This document shows, piece by piece, positions 1-8,857 of a stretch of 39,857 nucleotides of DNA (positions are counted from its first letter, which is position 1; every line of letters starts with the position of its first letter). This DNA comes from Flavobacteriia bacterium (lineage in GTDB: Bacteria > Bacteroidota > Bacteroidia > Flavobacteriales > Schleiferiaceae). The notes beneath the pieces were generated by a model that saw nothing but the letters and a program-made list of their open reading frames with translations, ran no database searches and was not told the DNA's origin. The DNA is taken from positions 1 to 39,857 of the forward strand of contig CATILC010000017.1 in the NCBI GenBank assembly GCA_949516455.1, in the 5' to 3' direction. The translations under genes were made by a program, and so were the position numbers.

Positions 1-1046
1 AAATTGGGGAATTCTTTTTCGATCCGACGGAAGTGCTCAATGTAGAACAACTCGCGCTTGGAACGTCCTCCGTACCAGTAGCTCACCTTTCGGCCGGTCT
101 TCAGCGTGTGGAAAAGGTGGAAGATGTGTGCACGAAGGGGTGCCATTCCTGCGCCCCCACCCACATAGACCATCTCTTTGTCCGTGTCCTTGATGAAGAA
201 CTCACCATAAGGTCCGGAAATGGTGCACTTGTCCCCTGGCTTCAGATCGAAGACATAGGAGGAGCACACACCGGGATTCACGTCCATCCAGCCATTTTTG
301 GCTCTGTCCCAAGGCGGCGTGGCGATCCGGATGTTCAACATGATAATGTTCCCTTCGGCAGGGTGATTCGCCATCGAATACGCACGGAATTGCGGCTCAT
401 CGTTCTTCATCTTAAGGTCCCACAGTCCGAATTTGTCCCACTCAGCCTTGAACTTATCCGCACCTGCTGGATCGTCTGGATGCGGAGCGATGTCCATGTT
501 CTTGAATTCGACATCGATCTCGGGCACGTCGATCTGAATGTATCCACCGGCCTCGAAGTCCATGCGTTCGCCTTCGGGGAGCTTGACCACGAATTCCTTG
601 ATAAAAGAGGCGACATTGTAATTGGAAACCACTTCGCACTCCCACTTCTTGATGCCGAAGATCTCCTCAGGCACCTTGACCTTCATATCGTTCTTCACCT
701 TGACCTGACAGCCCAAACGCCAGTCTTCAGCGATCTCCTTGCGTGTGAAAAAACCTGTTTCAGTGGGGAGGATCTCTCCTCCGCCCTCGTTGATCTGACA
801 TTTACACATGCCGCAGGTTCCTCCGCCACCACAGGCAGAAGGAAGGAAGATCTTCTGGTTTGAAAGTGTACTGAGCAGTGTGCTGCCCGATTCCACTTCT
901 ACCTCAGAACCATTGATATCGAGTTGAACCGGTCCGGAAGGTGCCAGCTTGGCCTTGGCCGTCAGTAGAAGGCTCACAAGGAGTAGGATCACCACAAAAA
1001 AGACGGCGATGCTGGTCAGGATGGCGGTAGTTGCTATGAGTAACAT
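1..1046 (-). CDS. nqrF: Na+-translocating NADH:quinone reductase subunit F (partial, C-terminus outside window)
   Basis: NqrF is the NADH-oxidising entry subunit of the Na+-pumping NQR complex; it passes electrons from FAD to a 2Fe-2S centre. I translated the minus strand from the ATG at 1046, giving about 348 residues before the window edge. Residues 1-30 form one hydrophobic N-terminal anchor. A plant-type ferredoxin domain follows, with cluster ligands Cys72, Cys78, Cys81 and Cys113. The FAD-binding motif RAYSMAN is at 221-227, and the start of the NAD-binding domain is marked by GGGAGMAPLRAH. The family is usually about 400-430 residues, so the missing part is the distal end of the NADH domain. 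It lies 12 bp downstream of nqrE and is the last of six nqr genes in their usual order. Identification is secure. Confidence 0.96.
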   Translation of the reverse strand, partial: MLLIATTAILTSIAVFFVVILLLVSLLLTAKAKLAPSGPVQLDINGSEVEVESGSTLLSTLSNQKIFLPSACGGGGTCGMCKCQINEGGGEILPTETGFFTRKEIAEDWRLGCQVKVKNDMKVKVPEEIFGIKKWECEVVSNYNVASFIKEFVVKLPEGERMDFEAGGYIQIDVPEIDVEFKNMDIAPHPDDPAGADKFKAEWDKFGLWDLKMKNDEPQFRAYSMANHPAEGNIIMLNIRIATPPWDRAKNGWMDVNPGVCSSYVFDLKPGDKCTISGPYGEFFIKDTDKEMVYVGGGAGMAPLRAHIFHLFHTLKTGRKVSYWYGGRSKRELFYIEHFRRIEKEFPN

Positions 1047-1058
1047 ATCCTTTTTCTG

Positions 1059-1682
1059 TTAGAGTTTGATGCCCATGAAACTCATGAAGGCGATTCCCAT
1101 GAGTCCTGTAATGATGAAGGTGATGCCCAGCCCACGCAATGGAGCGGGAACATGGGAATATTTGATCTTTTCCCGGATGGCGGCAATGGCGACGATGGCC
1201 AAAAACCAGCCCACTCCCGAACCCAGTCCATAGATGGTGGCCTCACCAATTGTCGTAAATGCCCGCTCCTGCATGAAGAGTGCTCCGCCCAAGATGGAAC
1301 AATTCACGGCGATAAGGGGAAGAAAGATGCCCAATGCACTGTAGAGGGCCGGCGCGAACTTCTCCACGATCATTTCAACCAGCTGCACGATGGAGGCGAT
1401 CACCGCAATGAACATGATGAAACTCAAAAAACTCAGATCGATCTCCGCAAACTGCTCTCCCAAGCCCAGACGGGTCAAAGCGCCTTTTTGTAAAACGAAG
1501 TTTTCCAGCAACCAGTTCACCGGAACGGTCACACCCAGCACAAAAATGACGGCAGCTCCAAGTCCGACGGCTGTTTTCACCGTTTTTGACACTGCCAGAT
1601 ACGAACACATCCCCAGGAAGTATGCGAAGATCATGTTCTCGACGAAGATCGACTTGACGAATATGTTGATCAGTTCCTGCAT
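1059..1682 (-). CDS. nqrE: Na+-translocating NADH:quinone reductase subunit E
   Basis: NqrE is an integral membrane subunit of Na+-NQR, inversely related to NqrD; together they hold a metal centre in the membrane. The 207-residue protein is almost entirely hydrophobic, with about six membrane helices, and begins MQELINIFVKSIFVENMIFA, typical of the family. Cys26 and Cys128, in helices 1 and 4, sit where the conserved cysteines of the NqrD/E iron site are known. The length matches the usual ~200 residues. It starts 3 bp after nqrD and ends 12 bp before nqrF, so it belongs to the nqrA-F transcript. RnfA/RsxA is the closest alternative family, but the order A-B-C-D-E-F excludes it. Confidence 0.97.
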   Translation of the reverse strand: MQELINIFVKSIFVENMIFAYFLGMCSYLAVSKTVKTAVGLGAAVIFVLGVTVPVNWLLENFVLQKGALTRLGLGEQFAEIDLSFLSFIMFIAVIASIVQLVEMIVEKFAPALYSALGIFLPLIAVNCSILGGALFMQERAFTTIGEATIYGLGSGVGWFLAIVAIAAIREKIKYSHVPAPLRGLGITFIITGLMGIAFMSFMGIKL

Positions 1683-1685
1683 GGC

Positions 1686-2366
1686 TTAATCCTCTATGAG
1701 TTTGGTGTTCTTTGCCCTTTGGATCCAGATGATCACCCCGACAGTGATCAGCGCCATGGGCGGCAGCAGCATCATGCCATTGTTTTCATAACCCAGGGCA
1801 TATAGGCCTGTCTTCGCGGCAGGATCGCCCAGCACCGGAATGCCGAAAAGCGTACCCGAACCAAGCAATTCACGGAAGAAGGCCACTGCTATGAGGATCC
1901 ATGCGTACCCAAATGCATTGCCCACCCCGTCCAAAAACGATTTCCAAGGCGTATTGGCCAGTGCAAAGGCCTCGAAGCGGCCCATGATGATGCAGTTGGT
2001 AATGATCAGCCCGACGAAAACAGACAGCTGCTTGCTCACATCGTACAAGAAAGCCTTGAGAAATTGATCCACCAGGATGACCAAAGAGGCGACCACCACC
2101 AGTTGAACGATGATCCGGATCCTTGATGGGATGAGGTTACGCATGAGTGAGATGACCACATTGCCCGCACCCATTACAAAGAGCACCGACATCGACATCA
2201 CAATGGCCGGCTCCAGCTTAACGGTGATCGCAAGTGCCGAACATATACCCAATACCTGAACGGTGATCGGATTGTCGTCGTTGAGTGGATTGGAAATGAG
2301 TTTCTTGTTCTTCTTGGAGAACAATGGCTCAGATTTCTTCTTTTCCAGTGTCTGTGTATCGCTCAT
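1686..2366 (-). CDS. nqrD: Na+-translocating NADH:quinone reductase subunit D
   Basis: NqrD is the membrane partner of NqrE in the Na+-NQR complex. The 226-residue product has a charged N-terminal stretch of about 25 residues (rich in Lys/Glu), longer than in Vibrio, then about six hydrophobic helices. Cys42 (GICSALA) and Cys125 (TNCIIMGR) correspond to the two conserved cysteines that, with those of NqrE, ligate the intramembrane iron centre in characterised enzymes. The C-terminus carries the hydrophilic tail IQRAKNTKLIED. It begins 12 bp after nqrC and ends 3 bp before nqrE. RsxE/RnfE is the homologous alternative, rejected on operon context. Confidence 0.97.
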   Translation of the reverse strand: MSDTQTLEKKKSEPLFSKKNKKLISNPLNDDNPITVQVLGICSALAITVKLEPAIVMSMSVLFVMGAGNVVISLMRNLIPSRIRIIVQLVVVASLVILVDQFLKAFLYDVSKQLSVFVGLIITNCIIMGRFEAFALANTPWKSFLDGVGNAFGYAWILIAVAFFRELLGSGTLFGIPVLGDPAAKTGLYALGYENNGMMLLPPMALITVGVIIWIQRAKNTKLIED

Positions 2367-2378
2367 GCGTACAGAGGA

Positions 2379-3122
2379 TTAATGTGAGGTTGCTGAAGCT
2401 TTGAACGAAGTGTAGGCCACTTGTGTAGCTCGTATTTCGTTATCGAAAAATGACTGGTAACCCTGAAGGCAGTCCTTGAGCATGGCATCCACACCCACTG
2501 AAGTGATGGTTCCGCCCGAGATCCCATCCACTTGGTGTGTGCCAGAGGCATCTCCTTTCCGAACTTCAATGCTCACGAACTGGGTACCCTCCATGATCTC
2601 CATTCCAGGGAATTGATCCTGGAAGATGGGCGTGGAGATCTCCGCCCCAAGACCGGGCGTTTCGCTCTTGTGACCGAAAGTGGCCCCGATCACTGTGTTG
2701 AGATCATCTTTCAGAGCGATATAGCCCCAGATCGGACCCCAGAGTCCCTTGCCTCTCAGAGGAATGATGTACGAGTTGGTATTGTTGTAGTTGGCGATGA
2801 AAAGTGGATACATACGCTCCGAAGGTGCCTTCTTGAGTTCCTCGGCCATATCCACACCAAAGGCCGACAAGCCATCGATCTTCTGATTCCCCTGGATCAC
2901 GATCTCCTGTGCAATATTCTCCTCATAGGCCTGAGCTGCATCCGCACGTTCTACTTCAAGTCCGATGGAGGCAAGGATGTTCTGCTTTTTCTCCTGTGCC
3001 ACATTCTCTTCCTGTCGATCCTTCAGACTGGTCGCTGTGAAGGAGAGCAATGCAGCCACCACGATCACCAGTACCGCAGCAAAACCAAAGGTGTAGCCAT
3101 TGCTGTTGACATCCATTTTCAT
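2379..3122 (-). CDS. nqrC: Na+-translocating NADH:quinone reductase subunit C
   Basis: NqrC carries a covalently bound FMN in the periplasmic part of Na+-NQR. The 247-residue protein has one N-terminal membrane helix (about residues 10-32), an extracytoplasmic FMN-binding domain, and the flavinylation motif near the C-terminus. That motif reads DGISGGTITS (199-208), with Thr205 the expected FMN-phosphoester residue. The Vibrio motif is SGAT, so Ala is replaced by Gly here. Its ATG overlaps the nqrB stop by 4 bp (ATGA), indicating translational coupling. The FMN transferase ApbE that would modify it is not encoded in this window. Confidence 0.96.
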   Translation of the reverse strand: MKMDVNSNGYTFGFAAVLVIVVAALLSFTATSLKDRQEENVAQEKKQNILASIGLEVERADAAQAYEENIAQEIVIQGNQKIDGLSAFGVDMAEELKKAPSERMYPLFIANYNNTNSYIIPLRGKGLWGPIWGYIALKDDLNTVIGATFGHKSETPGLGAEISTPIFQDQFPGMEIMEGTQFVSIEVRKGDASGTHQVDGISGGTITSVGVDAMLKDCLQGYQSFFDNEIRATQVAYTSFKASATSH

Positions 3123-4315
3123 GCGTTGGCGAGTTTAAGTCGTTTGGTCCTTCTATTGATATTGCCTTCCACTACATAGTGATCGATCAGCGGGGCAAAT
3201 ACATTCATCAACAGGATCGCGAGCATCATTCCCTCGGGATAGGCGGGGTTGAACACCCGGATCATGATGCCGAAGAACCCAATAAAGAAGCCGTACCAGA
3301 TCTTTCCTTTTTCTGTCTGAGCTCCGGAGACCGGATCAGTGGCCATAAAGACCGTGGCAAATGCCCAACTGCCGATGATCAGATGCTGCCAGTAGGGAAC
3401 CGCCATGAATGCCTGTTGCTCTGGTGAAATGGCATACTCCGCGAATGCGTTGAATATCAAGCCCATTGTGAGGGCGCCAACGGCCGAGAAGAACATGATG
3501 CGCCAACTCGCCACACCGGTGATCAGGAGGATCATGGCGCCAAGCAATATGGCGATCTTGCTCGTTTCACCAATGGATCCGGGAATGGTTCCGATGATCA
3601 TCTCCGCAATGCCCCAGTCGGCATAGGCTGTTCCTGCCTGGCCAGTGGTCGCGAGATTGCCAAGGATCGTGGCGCCCGAATAACCATCGACCACGGCCTC
3701 ACCGCCTGTATTGACCCAGACTTTGTCTCCCGACATCCAAGAAGGATAGGCGAAGAAGGCAAATGCACGGGCCGTCAATGCCGGATTCAAGATATTCATT
3801 CCTGTCCCGCCAAAAACTTCTTTACCGATCACTACGGCAAAGACTGTGGAGACGGCGACCATCCAGAGTGGAATATCCACGGGCATGACCAGGGGAATGA
3901 GCATGCCGCTGACCAGATAACCCTCGTTGATGCTGTGCTTGTTGATGATGGCAAAAATGAATTCGATGCCCAATCCGACGGCATAGGAGACAACGACCAT
4001 TGGGAGCACCTTCCACGCTCCGAAGATCATGAGATCAAGGAATTCCATTTGGTCTGCAACGCCCAGGGCCTTGTAGTGCTGCAAACCGACATTCCACATG
4101 CCGAAGAGCAAGGCAGGTGTCATGGCGAGGATGACTGTGACCATTGTTCTTTTGAGGTCCACACCATCGCGGATATGCGCTCCACTTTGAGCGGAATGCC
4201 CCGGAACGAATGCAAAGGTTTCAAAGGCGTCGTAGACAGGAAAAAACTTTTCCCACTTGCCTCCGTCGGTGAAATTCGGCTTCACCTTTTCGAATAGATT
4301 GTGAATGGCCTTCAT
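3119..4315 (-). CDS. nqrB: Na+-translocating NADH:quinone reductase subunit B
   Basis: NqrB is the largest membrane subunit of Na+-NQR. It carries a covalent FMN and riboflavin and is thought to form much of the Na+ path. The 398-residue product has an N-terminal cytosolic segment of about 55 residues, then roughly ten hydrophobic helices. The flavinylation motif GYSGATILG places the FMN-bearing threonine at Thr216. The length agrees with the family (about 400). It starts 13 bp after nqrA and its stop overlaps the nqrC start. RnfD is the homologous alternative; the long N-terminal segment and the operon favour NqrB. Confidence 0.97.
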   Translation of the reverse strand: MKAIHNLFEKVKPNFTDGGKWEKFFPVYDAFETFAFVPGHSAQSGAHIRDGVDLKRTMVTVILAMTPALLFGMWNVGLQHYKALGVADQMEFLDLMIFGAWKVLPMVVVSYAVGLGIEFIFAIINKHSINEGYLVSGMLIPLVMPVDIPLWMVAVSTVFAVVIGKEVFGGTGMNILNPALTARAFAFFAYPSWMSGDKVWVNTGGEAVVDGYSGATILGNLATTGQAGTAYADWGIAEMIIGTIPGSIGETSKIAILLGAMILLITGVASWRIMFFSAVGALTMGLIFNAFAEYAISPEQQAFMAVPYWQHLIIGSWAFATVFMATDPVSGAQTEKGKIWYGFFIGFFGIMIRVFNPAYPEGMMLAILLMNVFAPLIDHYVVEGNINRRTKRLKLANA

Positions 4316-4328
4316 GGCTGATGCTGTT

Positions 4329-5675
4329 TTAGCTCAATTCTTCTCTTACCATATCGAGTCCCTTACGGACCATGCTCTGAACAGGAAGTTTGGATGTACA
4401 TACGACCTCGCAAAGAGCAAAATCCTCTTCGGCGACTTCGTAGATACCCAGTTGTTCCATTTTTTCAATGTCCTCAACAAGTATGGATTTCAAAAGTTGA
4501 ACGGGATAGATGTCAAAAGGAAACACCTTTTCGTATTCACCAGTGACCACGAACGCCCGTTCTTCGCCGTGCATATTTGTATCCAGCGCATATTCCTTCT
4601 TGGGCTGAAGCCATGAAGGCAGGGTTCGGCTGTTGCTGAACTTTTTGGGGTCTGGAATGAGCCATCCAAAGAATTCAGGTTGCTCCCCTTCTGGTATAAT
4701 TGTGATCTCGGAATGATAGAAGCCGAGGTATCCGTCCATATCGGTCTTGTTTCCTGTCAGGACAGTTCCACTGATCACCCGATGGTCGCCGGACAATTCA
4801 TGTCCATCCAAAATGGACTTGATCGGCGTGCCAGGAAGCGTCTTGAAATACTTGCCCTGCTGCAGGGAATGGCCCGCCAAGGCCACCACCTTCGAAAAAT
4901 CTGCCTTCCCAGTGCGCAAGAGCCGGCCGATGGCGACCACGTCCTGTGGGTAAGCATACCAAACGACCTCGCCCTTATTCAGGGGCTCCACGTGGTGGAT
5001 CTGCACACCGACATTGCCTGCCGGGTGCGGGCCCTTGAAGCGGTTCACTTGGACACCTTCTGCTTTTTCAAAAAGGCTGTTCACCGGAGCACTGCTGTCC
5101 ACATTGAGATGAACTTTTCCGGAAGTCAGCGTCTTCATCGCCTCCAAGCCTTCCTGAAAATCTTCTTCACTGCCACTGAGTGTAAAATCCACATCAGCAG
5201 CCAAGGGCTCAGTATTGAAACAGGAAATGTGAATGCTCTTCGGTGCGTCCGAGGGGTTCGCGATCACCGCATAGGGACGCTGACGAATGAAAGGCCACAT
5301 GCCACTTTCGAGCAAGAGATCGATCAGGCCGTCTCTGTTTCCGGTATCCGGACGCTTGAATTCAGTGAACTTCTGCTCCTTGTCTGCAAGGATATGGATG
5401 GCCAGTAGCTTTCTTTTGGCGCCGCGTACAACAGCTGCGATCTCACCGCTTACCGGACTGCTGAATCGGACCCGCTCATCGTCCTTGGAAAAGAACAGAG
5501 GGTCTCCCGCGCAAACCTGATCGCCCTCCTTGACGAGCAACTTTGGCGTGATCCCAATAAAATCTGTGGGCTGTACAGCATATACACCTGTATCAGGTGC
5601 TTGGCTAAGGACTTTCTCCGCGGAACCTTTCAGTCGAATATCGAGACCGCGTTTGATCCTAATGTCTTTGGACAT
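4329..5675 (-). CDS. nqrA: Na+-translocating NADH:quinone reductase subunit A
   Basis: NqrA is the peripheral, quinone-associated subunit and first gene of the nqr operon. From the ATG at 5675 the product is 448 residues and begins MSKDIRIKRGLDIRLKG, the usual family N-terminus. The frame stays open to an upstream ATG at 5708 that would add 11 residues. I prefer 5675 because a TAATTTTG promoter element at 5696-5703 lies inside that extension, so the upstream ATG would sit before the expected transcript start. The biotinyl-lipoyl-like beta-barrel region typical of NqrA/RnfC is visible around residues 60-100 (PVSGEIAAVVRGAKRK). It faces the T9SS plug gene divergently across about 40 bp. Confidence 0.96.
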   Translation of the reverse strand: MSKDIRIKRGLDIRLKGSAEKVLSQAPDTGVYAVQPTDFIGITPKLLVKEGDQVCAGDPLFFSKDDERVRFSSPVSGEIAAVVRGAKRKLLAIHILADKEQKFTEFKRPDTGNRDGLIDLLLESGMWPFIRQRPYAVIANPSDAPKSIHISCFNTEPLAADVDFTLSGSEEDFQEGLEAMKTLTSGKVHLNVDSSAPVNSLFEKAEGVQVNRFKGPHPAGNVGVQIHHVEPLNKGEVVWYAYPQDVVAIGRLLRTGKADFSKVVALAGHSLQQGKYFKTLPGTPIKSILDGHELSGDHRVISGTVLTGNKTDMDGYLGFYHSEITIIPEGEQPEFFGWLIPDPKKFSNSRTLPSWLQPKKEYALDTNMHGEERAFVVTGEYEKVFPFDIYPVQLLKSILVEDIEKMEQLGIYEVAEEDFALCEVVCTSKLPVQSMVRKGLDMVREELS

Positions 5676-5695
5676 TGGGTACTTTTTTTCCGGTT

Positions 5696-5703
5696 CAAAA
5701 TTA
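5696..5703 (-). promoter_or_regulatory. Predicted -7 promoter element of the nqr operon
   Basis: On the minus strand this reads TAATTTTG, an exact match to the Bacteroidota -7 consensus TAnnTTTG. It ends 20 nt before the preferred nqrA ATG at 5675. A T-rich stretch (TTTTTC) lies about 19 bp upstream where the TTTG -33 box is expected, but it is not a good match. This is prediction from motif and position only. Confidence 0.55.
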
Positions 5704-5711
5704 GACATTTG
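5704..5711 (+). promoter_or_regulatory. Possible -7 element for the T9SS plug gene
   Basis: GACATTTG matches TAnnTTTG at all but the first base and lies directly next to the oppositely oriented nqr element at 5696-5703. It ends 5 nt before the TTG codon at 5717. If both are real, the two promoters overlap and polymerase could not occupy both at once. This is weaker than the other promoter calls. Confidence 0.3.
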
Positions 5712-5716
5712 TTGCG

Positions 5717-7063
5717 TTGAAAAAGAAGAATAGAACAGCTTTTATTGGCCTCCGATGCATGGGTTATGAACAACCCTTTGCATTGATGGCATTCATACTG
5801 ACTTTGACCCTTTGTTTTTCAAGGATTTGTGCGGCACAAGACGCCTATGCTGAAGAATGGGGTACCCCGCTTGTCTACGATGATATTTCCTATTATCCGA
5901 GCATTCGCACAGTGCTCTTCCACCCCCTCAATGAGCCTCTGGCATTTCCTGCCATTGCGCTGGGAAGCAACGAGCAACTCTTGCTTCGCTTTGATGATCT
6001 CTTGGCACAGGGAAACACCTTCAGCTACACGCTGATCCTCTGCAATTCCGACTGGACTCCTTCAGCGCTGAGCAAGAGTCAATACCTGTCGGGCTATCAG
6101 AACCATCGCATTTCCGACGTCGATTATTCTTTCAACACCTTCGTTCCCTACAGCCACTATCAACTTCTTCTGCCGAATGCAGAAATGTCTGTCAATAAAA
6201 GTGGCAACTACCTCTTGGTGGTTTATGAGGGTGATCAGGAGTATCCCGTCCTGACGCGCCGGTTCGTGGTCTACGAGGAAAAGGTGCAGATCGGTGGCGA
6301 AGTCCGCAGGCCCAATCGCGTGGCATACCGCCAGACCCATCAGGAGGTCGACTTTATCATCAATCACGGGGAATACGACATTCCCGACCCATTCAACGAC
6401 CTGAACACAGTTCTGCTTCAGAACCAAAGATGGAAGACGGCCATCAGAGGGCTCAAGCCCAGATTTGTGCAATCTGGAAGACTGAATTACGACTATGACA
6501 GGGAAAACCTTTTTCCCGGTGGCAATGAATGGAGAAATTTTGACACCAAAGACGAGCGCAATCTGTCGCTCAATGTGCGGCGGATCGAATTGGATACCAA
6601 CTTCACTTATTTCATCCGAACCCAATATCCCCGAAGTATCGACCGGTACAGCACCGAATTCGACATCAACGGACAGCGGGTCATCCGCAGCACAGGCGGC
6701 AGCGTCCCCAACACAGAGGCGGATTATGTGTGGGTGGATATTGAGTTAAAAATAAGCGAAGCGCCTGCGGACCGAACCTACTACGTTCTTGGCGCATTCA
6801 GCGATTGGCGTTTCACTTCTGAGAACCGCATGACATTCGATTATGCGCGCAACAGTTTCCGCAGCAAACTGCTTTTGAAACAGGGCTATTACAATTATCA
6901 ATTTGCCGCATTGTCTGATGACCCAGAAGGATCGAGCAGCCCAGAGGGAGATCATTGGGAAACAGAAAACACCTATCAGCTCATCATCTACCACAGGAGC
7001 ATTGGTATCCGATACGATCGAGTCATCGGTTACAAAGAATTCAGTTCAGAAGACGTCTACTGA
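5717..7063 (+). CDS. Type IX secretion system plug protein (DUF5103)
   Basis: The product matches the DUF5103 family, known as the plug protein that closes the SprA translocon of the Bacteroidota type IX secretion system on the periplasmic side. The 448-residue protein has an N-terminal signal region (hydrophobic core FALMAFILTLTLCF, then ICAAQ). Family-typical segments follow: an N-terminal domain with YYPSIRTVLFHPLNEPL and NSDWTPSALSKSQYL, and a C-terminal Ig/CBM-like domain with YYVLGAFSDWRFTSENRM. The start is uncertain. TTG at 5717 supplies a Lys-rich n-region (MKKKNR); ATG at 5759 would give a shorter signal peptide without basic residues. It lies upstream of sua5 by 61 bp, same strand. 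A T9SS cargo protein at 22854-24662 fits the presence of the system. Confidence 0.85.
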   Translation: MKKKNRTAFIGLRCMGYEQPFALMAFILTLTLCFSRICAAQDAYAEEWGTPLVYDDISYYPSIRTVLFHPLNEPLAFPAIALGSNEQLLLRFDDLLAQGNTFSYTLILCNSDWTPSALSKSQYLSGYQNHRISDVDYSFNTFVPYSHYQLLLPNAEMSVNKSGNYLLVVYEGDQEYPVLTRRFVVYEEKVQIGGEVRRPNRVAYRQTHQEVDFIINHGEYDIPDPFNDLNTVLLQNQRWKTAIRGLKPRFVQSGRLNYDYDRENLFPGGNEWRNFDTKDERNLSLNVRRIELDTNFTYFIRTQYPRSIDRYSTEFDINGQRVIRSTGGSVPNTEADYVWVDIELKISEAPADRTYYVLGAFSDWRFTSENRMTFDYARNSFRSKLLLKQGYYNYQFAALSDDPEGSSSPEGDHWETENTYQLIIYHRSIGIRYDRVIGYKEFSSEDVY

Positions 7064-7124
7064 AGATGAAAGGGAATTCGTCCGGATTGAGTGCATTTTC
7101 AAAATGTCCGATTGAGCCATTGAC

Positions 7125-8117
7125 ATGCCGCTTCGGGCCTTGTTCAAACTTCCCGGACGCTTGATCTCCAAAGACCTCCATATAGCAGCCGAACTCCTCC
7201 GTTCGGGCCAATTGGTGGGCATTCCAACAGAAACGGTTTACGGGCTCGCGGCAAATGGCTGTGACCCAAAGGCGGTTGCCGGCATCTTCGACCTGAAAGA
7301 TCGCCCTCGCTTCGACCCGGTGATCCTTCACTTCGCCGACCCGGATCGAGTTGAACCCTACGTAAAAGGGAACATGGCCATGGCTCATTCGCTGTTCAGG
7401 GCATTCAGTCCAGGGGCACTGACCCTCTTGCTGCCCAAGACCGACAAGGTCTCCGATATCGTCACTGCCGGATTGCCAAAGGTGGCGCTGCGCATACCGG
7501 ATCATTCAATGACACTGGACCTCCTCAGAGAATTGCCGTTTCCCCTCGCGGCACCCTCCGCCAACCTTTTTGGCCGAACGAGCCCAACCCGACCCGAACA
7601 TGTTACAGAGCAATTTGGAAAGGAACTGCCCCTCGTACTCGATGGCGGAGCTTGCGCTGTGGGCATTGAATCCACCATCCTCGATATCAGCGAAAAAAAG
7701 CCCCTGATTCTTCGGCAAGGAGGAATATCTCAGGAAGCGCTCGAAGCCCATTTGGGGTACGCCATTGAATCCAAGCTTTCCTCTTCGCGGCCCGAAGCTC
7801 CGGGAATGATCCATTCTCACTATTCTCCCGGATGCCCGGTGGCTCTGATGAAAGATGATGTTTTCCCAAACGAAGGCTTCCAAGACGGTGACCGCATCAT
7901 TCGTTTCAGATCACTGTTGGACGGTGTGCCGGAAAAGGCTCAGATCATTCTCAGTACCCAAGGAGATGTTCGAGAAGCCGCAAGCCGACTCTTCAAAGCA
8001 CTGCACGATTCGGGAAGCACTGAACCTCGCGTAATATGGGCGGAATGCGTTCCTGAAAAAGGAGTAGGTCGGGCGATCAATGATCGCCTGCGCCGAGCTG
8101 CACGAGCACAGACCTAA
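7125..8117 (+). CDS. sua5: L-threonylcarbamoyladenylate synthase, long Sua5 type
   Basis: Sua5/TsaC condenses threonine, bicarbonate and ATP to threonylcarbamoyl-AMP, the precursor of t6A37 in ANN-decoding tRNAs. The 330-residue protein has the YrdC-type catalytic domain at about 12-205, with PTETVYGLA (34-42), the KxR pair in KDRPRFDP (Lys58, Arg60) and SAN (145-147). A linker APGMIHSHYSP (225-235) and a C-terminal Sua5 domain follow; the linker is the hallmark of the long Sua5 form, absent from short TsaC. It follows the plug gene on the same strand. Its stop overlaps the convergent lptB stop region by 4 bp (8114-8117), with no terminator between them. Confidence 0.94.
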   Translation: MPLRALFKLPGRLISKDLHIAAELLRSGQLVGIPTETVYGLAANGCDPKAVAGIFDLKDRPRFDPVILHFADPDRVEPYVKGNMAMAHSLFRAFSPGALTLLLPKTDKVSDIVTAGLPKVALRIPDHSMTLDLLRELPFPLAAPSANLFGRTSPTRPEHVTEQFGKELPLVLDGGACAVGIESTILDISEKKPLILRQGGISQEALEAHLGYAIESKLSSSRPEAPGMIHSHYSPGCPVALMKDDVFPNEGFQDGDRIIRFRSLLDGVPEKAQIILSTQGDVREAASRLFKALHDSGSTEPRVIWAECVPEKGVGRAINDRLRRAARAQT

Positions 8118-8857
8118 GGATTCATCGGCTTTTTCCGGAGTTCGAAGTTCTTCCCCAGATAAACTTTCCGAACCTGTTCATCTGATGCAAGTTCTTCTGC
8201 CGTTCCGGATTTCAAGATGGACCCTTCAAACATCAGATAGGTCCTGTCCGTGATGGCGAGCGTCTCCTGCACATTGTGATCCGTGATCAAAATGCCAATG
8301 TTTTTCTTTTTCAAGCCTTCCACAATACCCTGAATATCCTCCACAGCTATTGGATCCACCCCGGCAAATGGCTCATCGAGGAGAATGAAACTTGGATCCA
8401 CAGCAAGTGCCCGCGCGATCTCAGTCCGCCTTCGCTCTCCCCCACTGAGAAGATCTCCTCTGTTTTTGCGAATGTGCTGAAGACCAAACTCATCCAGCAG
8501 TGATTCCAGTTTGGCTTCCTGCTCAGAACGGTCCTTCCCCGTCATTTGAAGAACGCCGAGGATGTTCTCCTCCACCGACAACTTTCGAAAGACGGAAGCT
8601 TCCTGTGCGAGATAGCCGATGCCCTTCTGAGCACGTTTGTACATCGGATCAGAAGTAATGTCCTCCTCGTCCAGCAACACACGCCCTTCATTGGGTTTGA
8701 TCAGGCCCACTGTCATGTAGAAAGAAGTTGTCTTGCCCGCTCCATTCGGTCCGAGCAGCCCGACGATCTCCCCTTGTTTGACCTGAAAGGACACACCTTT
8801 GACCACTGCACGCCCTCGGTATTTTTTGACCAAGTGCTCCACGTTGAGTGTTCTCAT
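8114..8857 (-). CDS. lptB: LPS export ABC transporter ATP-binding protein LptB
   Basis: LptB is the cytoplasmic ATPase that powers LptFGC-driven extraction of lipopolysaccharide from the inner membrane. The 247-residue protein has all ABC motifs: Walker A GPNGAGKTT (36-44), Q-loop Gln85 in YLAQEASVF, signature LSGGERRR (137-144), Walker B with Asp161-Glu162 in FILLDEP, and H-loop His194. LSGGERRR and YLAQEASVFRKLSVEENI are characteristic of LptB rather than of amino-acid or liv importers. The ATG overlaps the tatC stop by 4 bp, so the two genes are cotranscribed. The permease genes lptF/lptG are not nearby. Confidence 0.95.
   Translation of the reverse strand: MRTLNVEHLVKKYRGRAVVKGVSFQVKQGEIVGLLGPNGAGKTTSFYMTVGLIKPNEGRVLLDEEDITSDPMYKRAQKGIGYLAQEASVFRKLSVEENILGVLQMTGKDRSEQEAKLESLLDEFGLQHIRKNRGDLLSGGERRRTEIARALAVDPSFILLDEPFAGVDPIAVEDIQGIVEGLKKKNIGILITDHNVQETLAITDRTYLMFEGSILKSGTAEELASDEQVRKVYLGKNFELRKKPMNP

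Noticed and set aside
33..863. Plus-strand open frame of 276 codons at the window start
   Set aside because: It is the reverse of nqrF, whose 2Fe-2S and FAD motifs are unmistakable on the minus strand.
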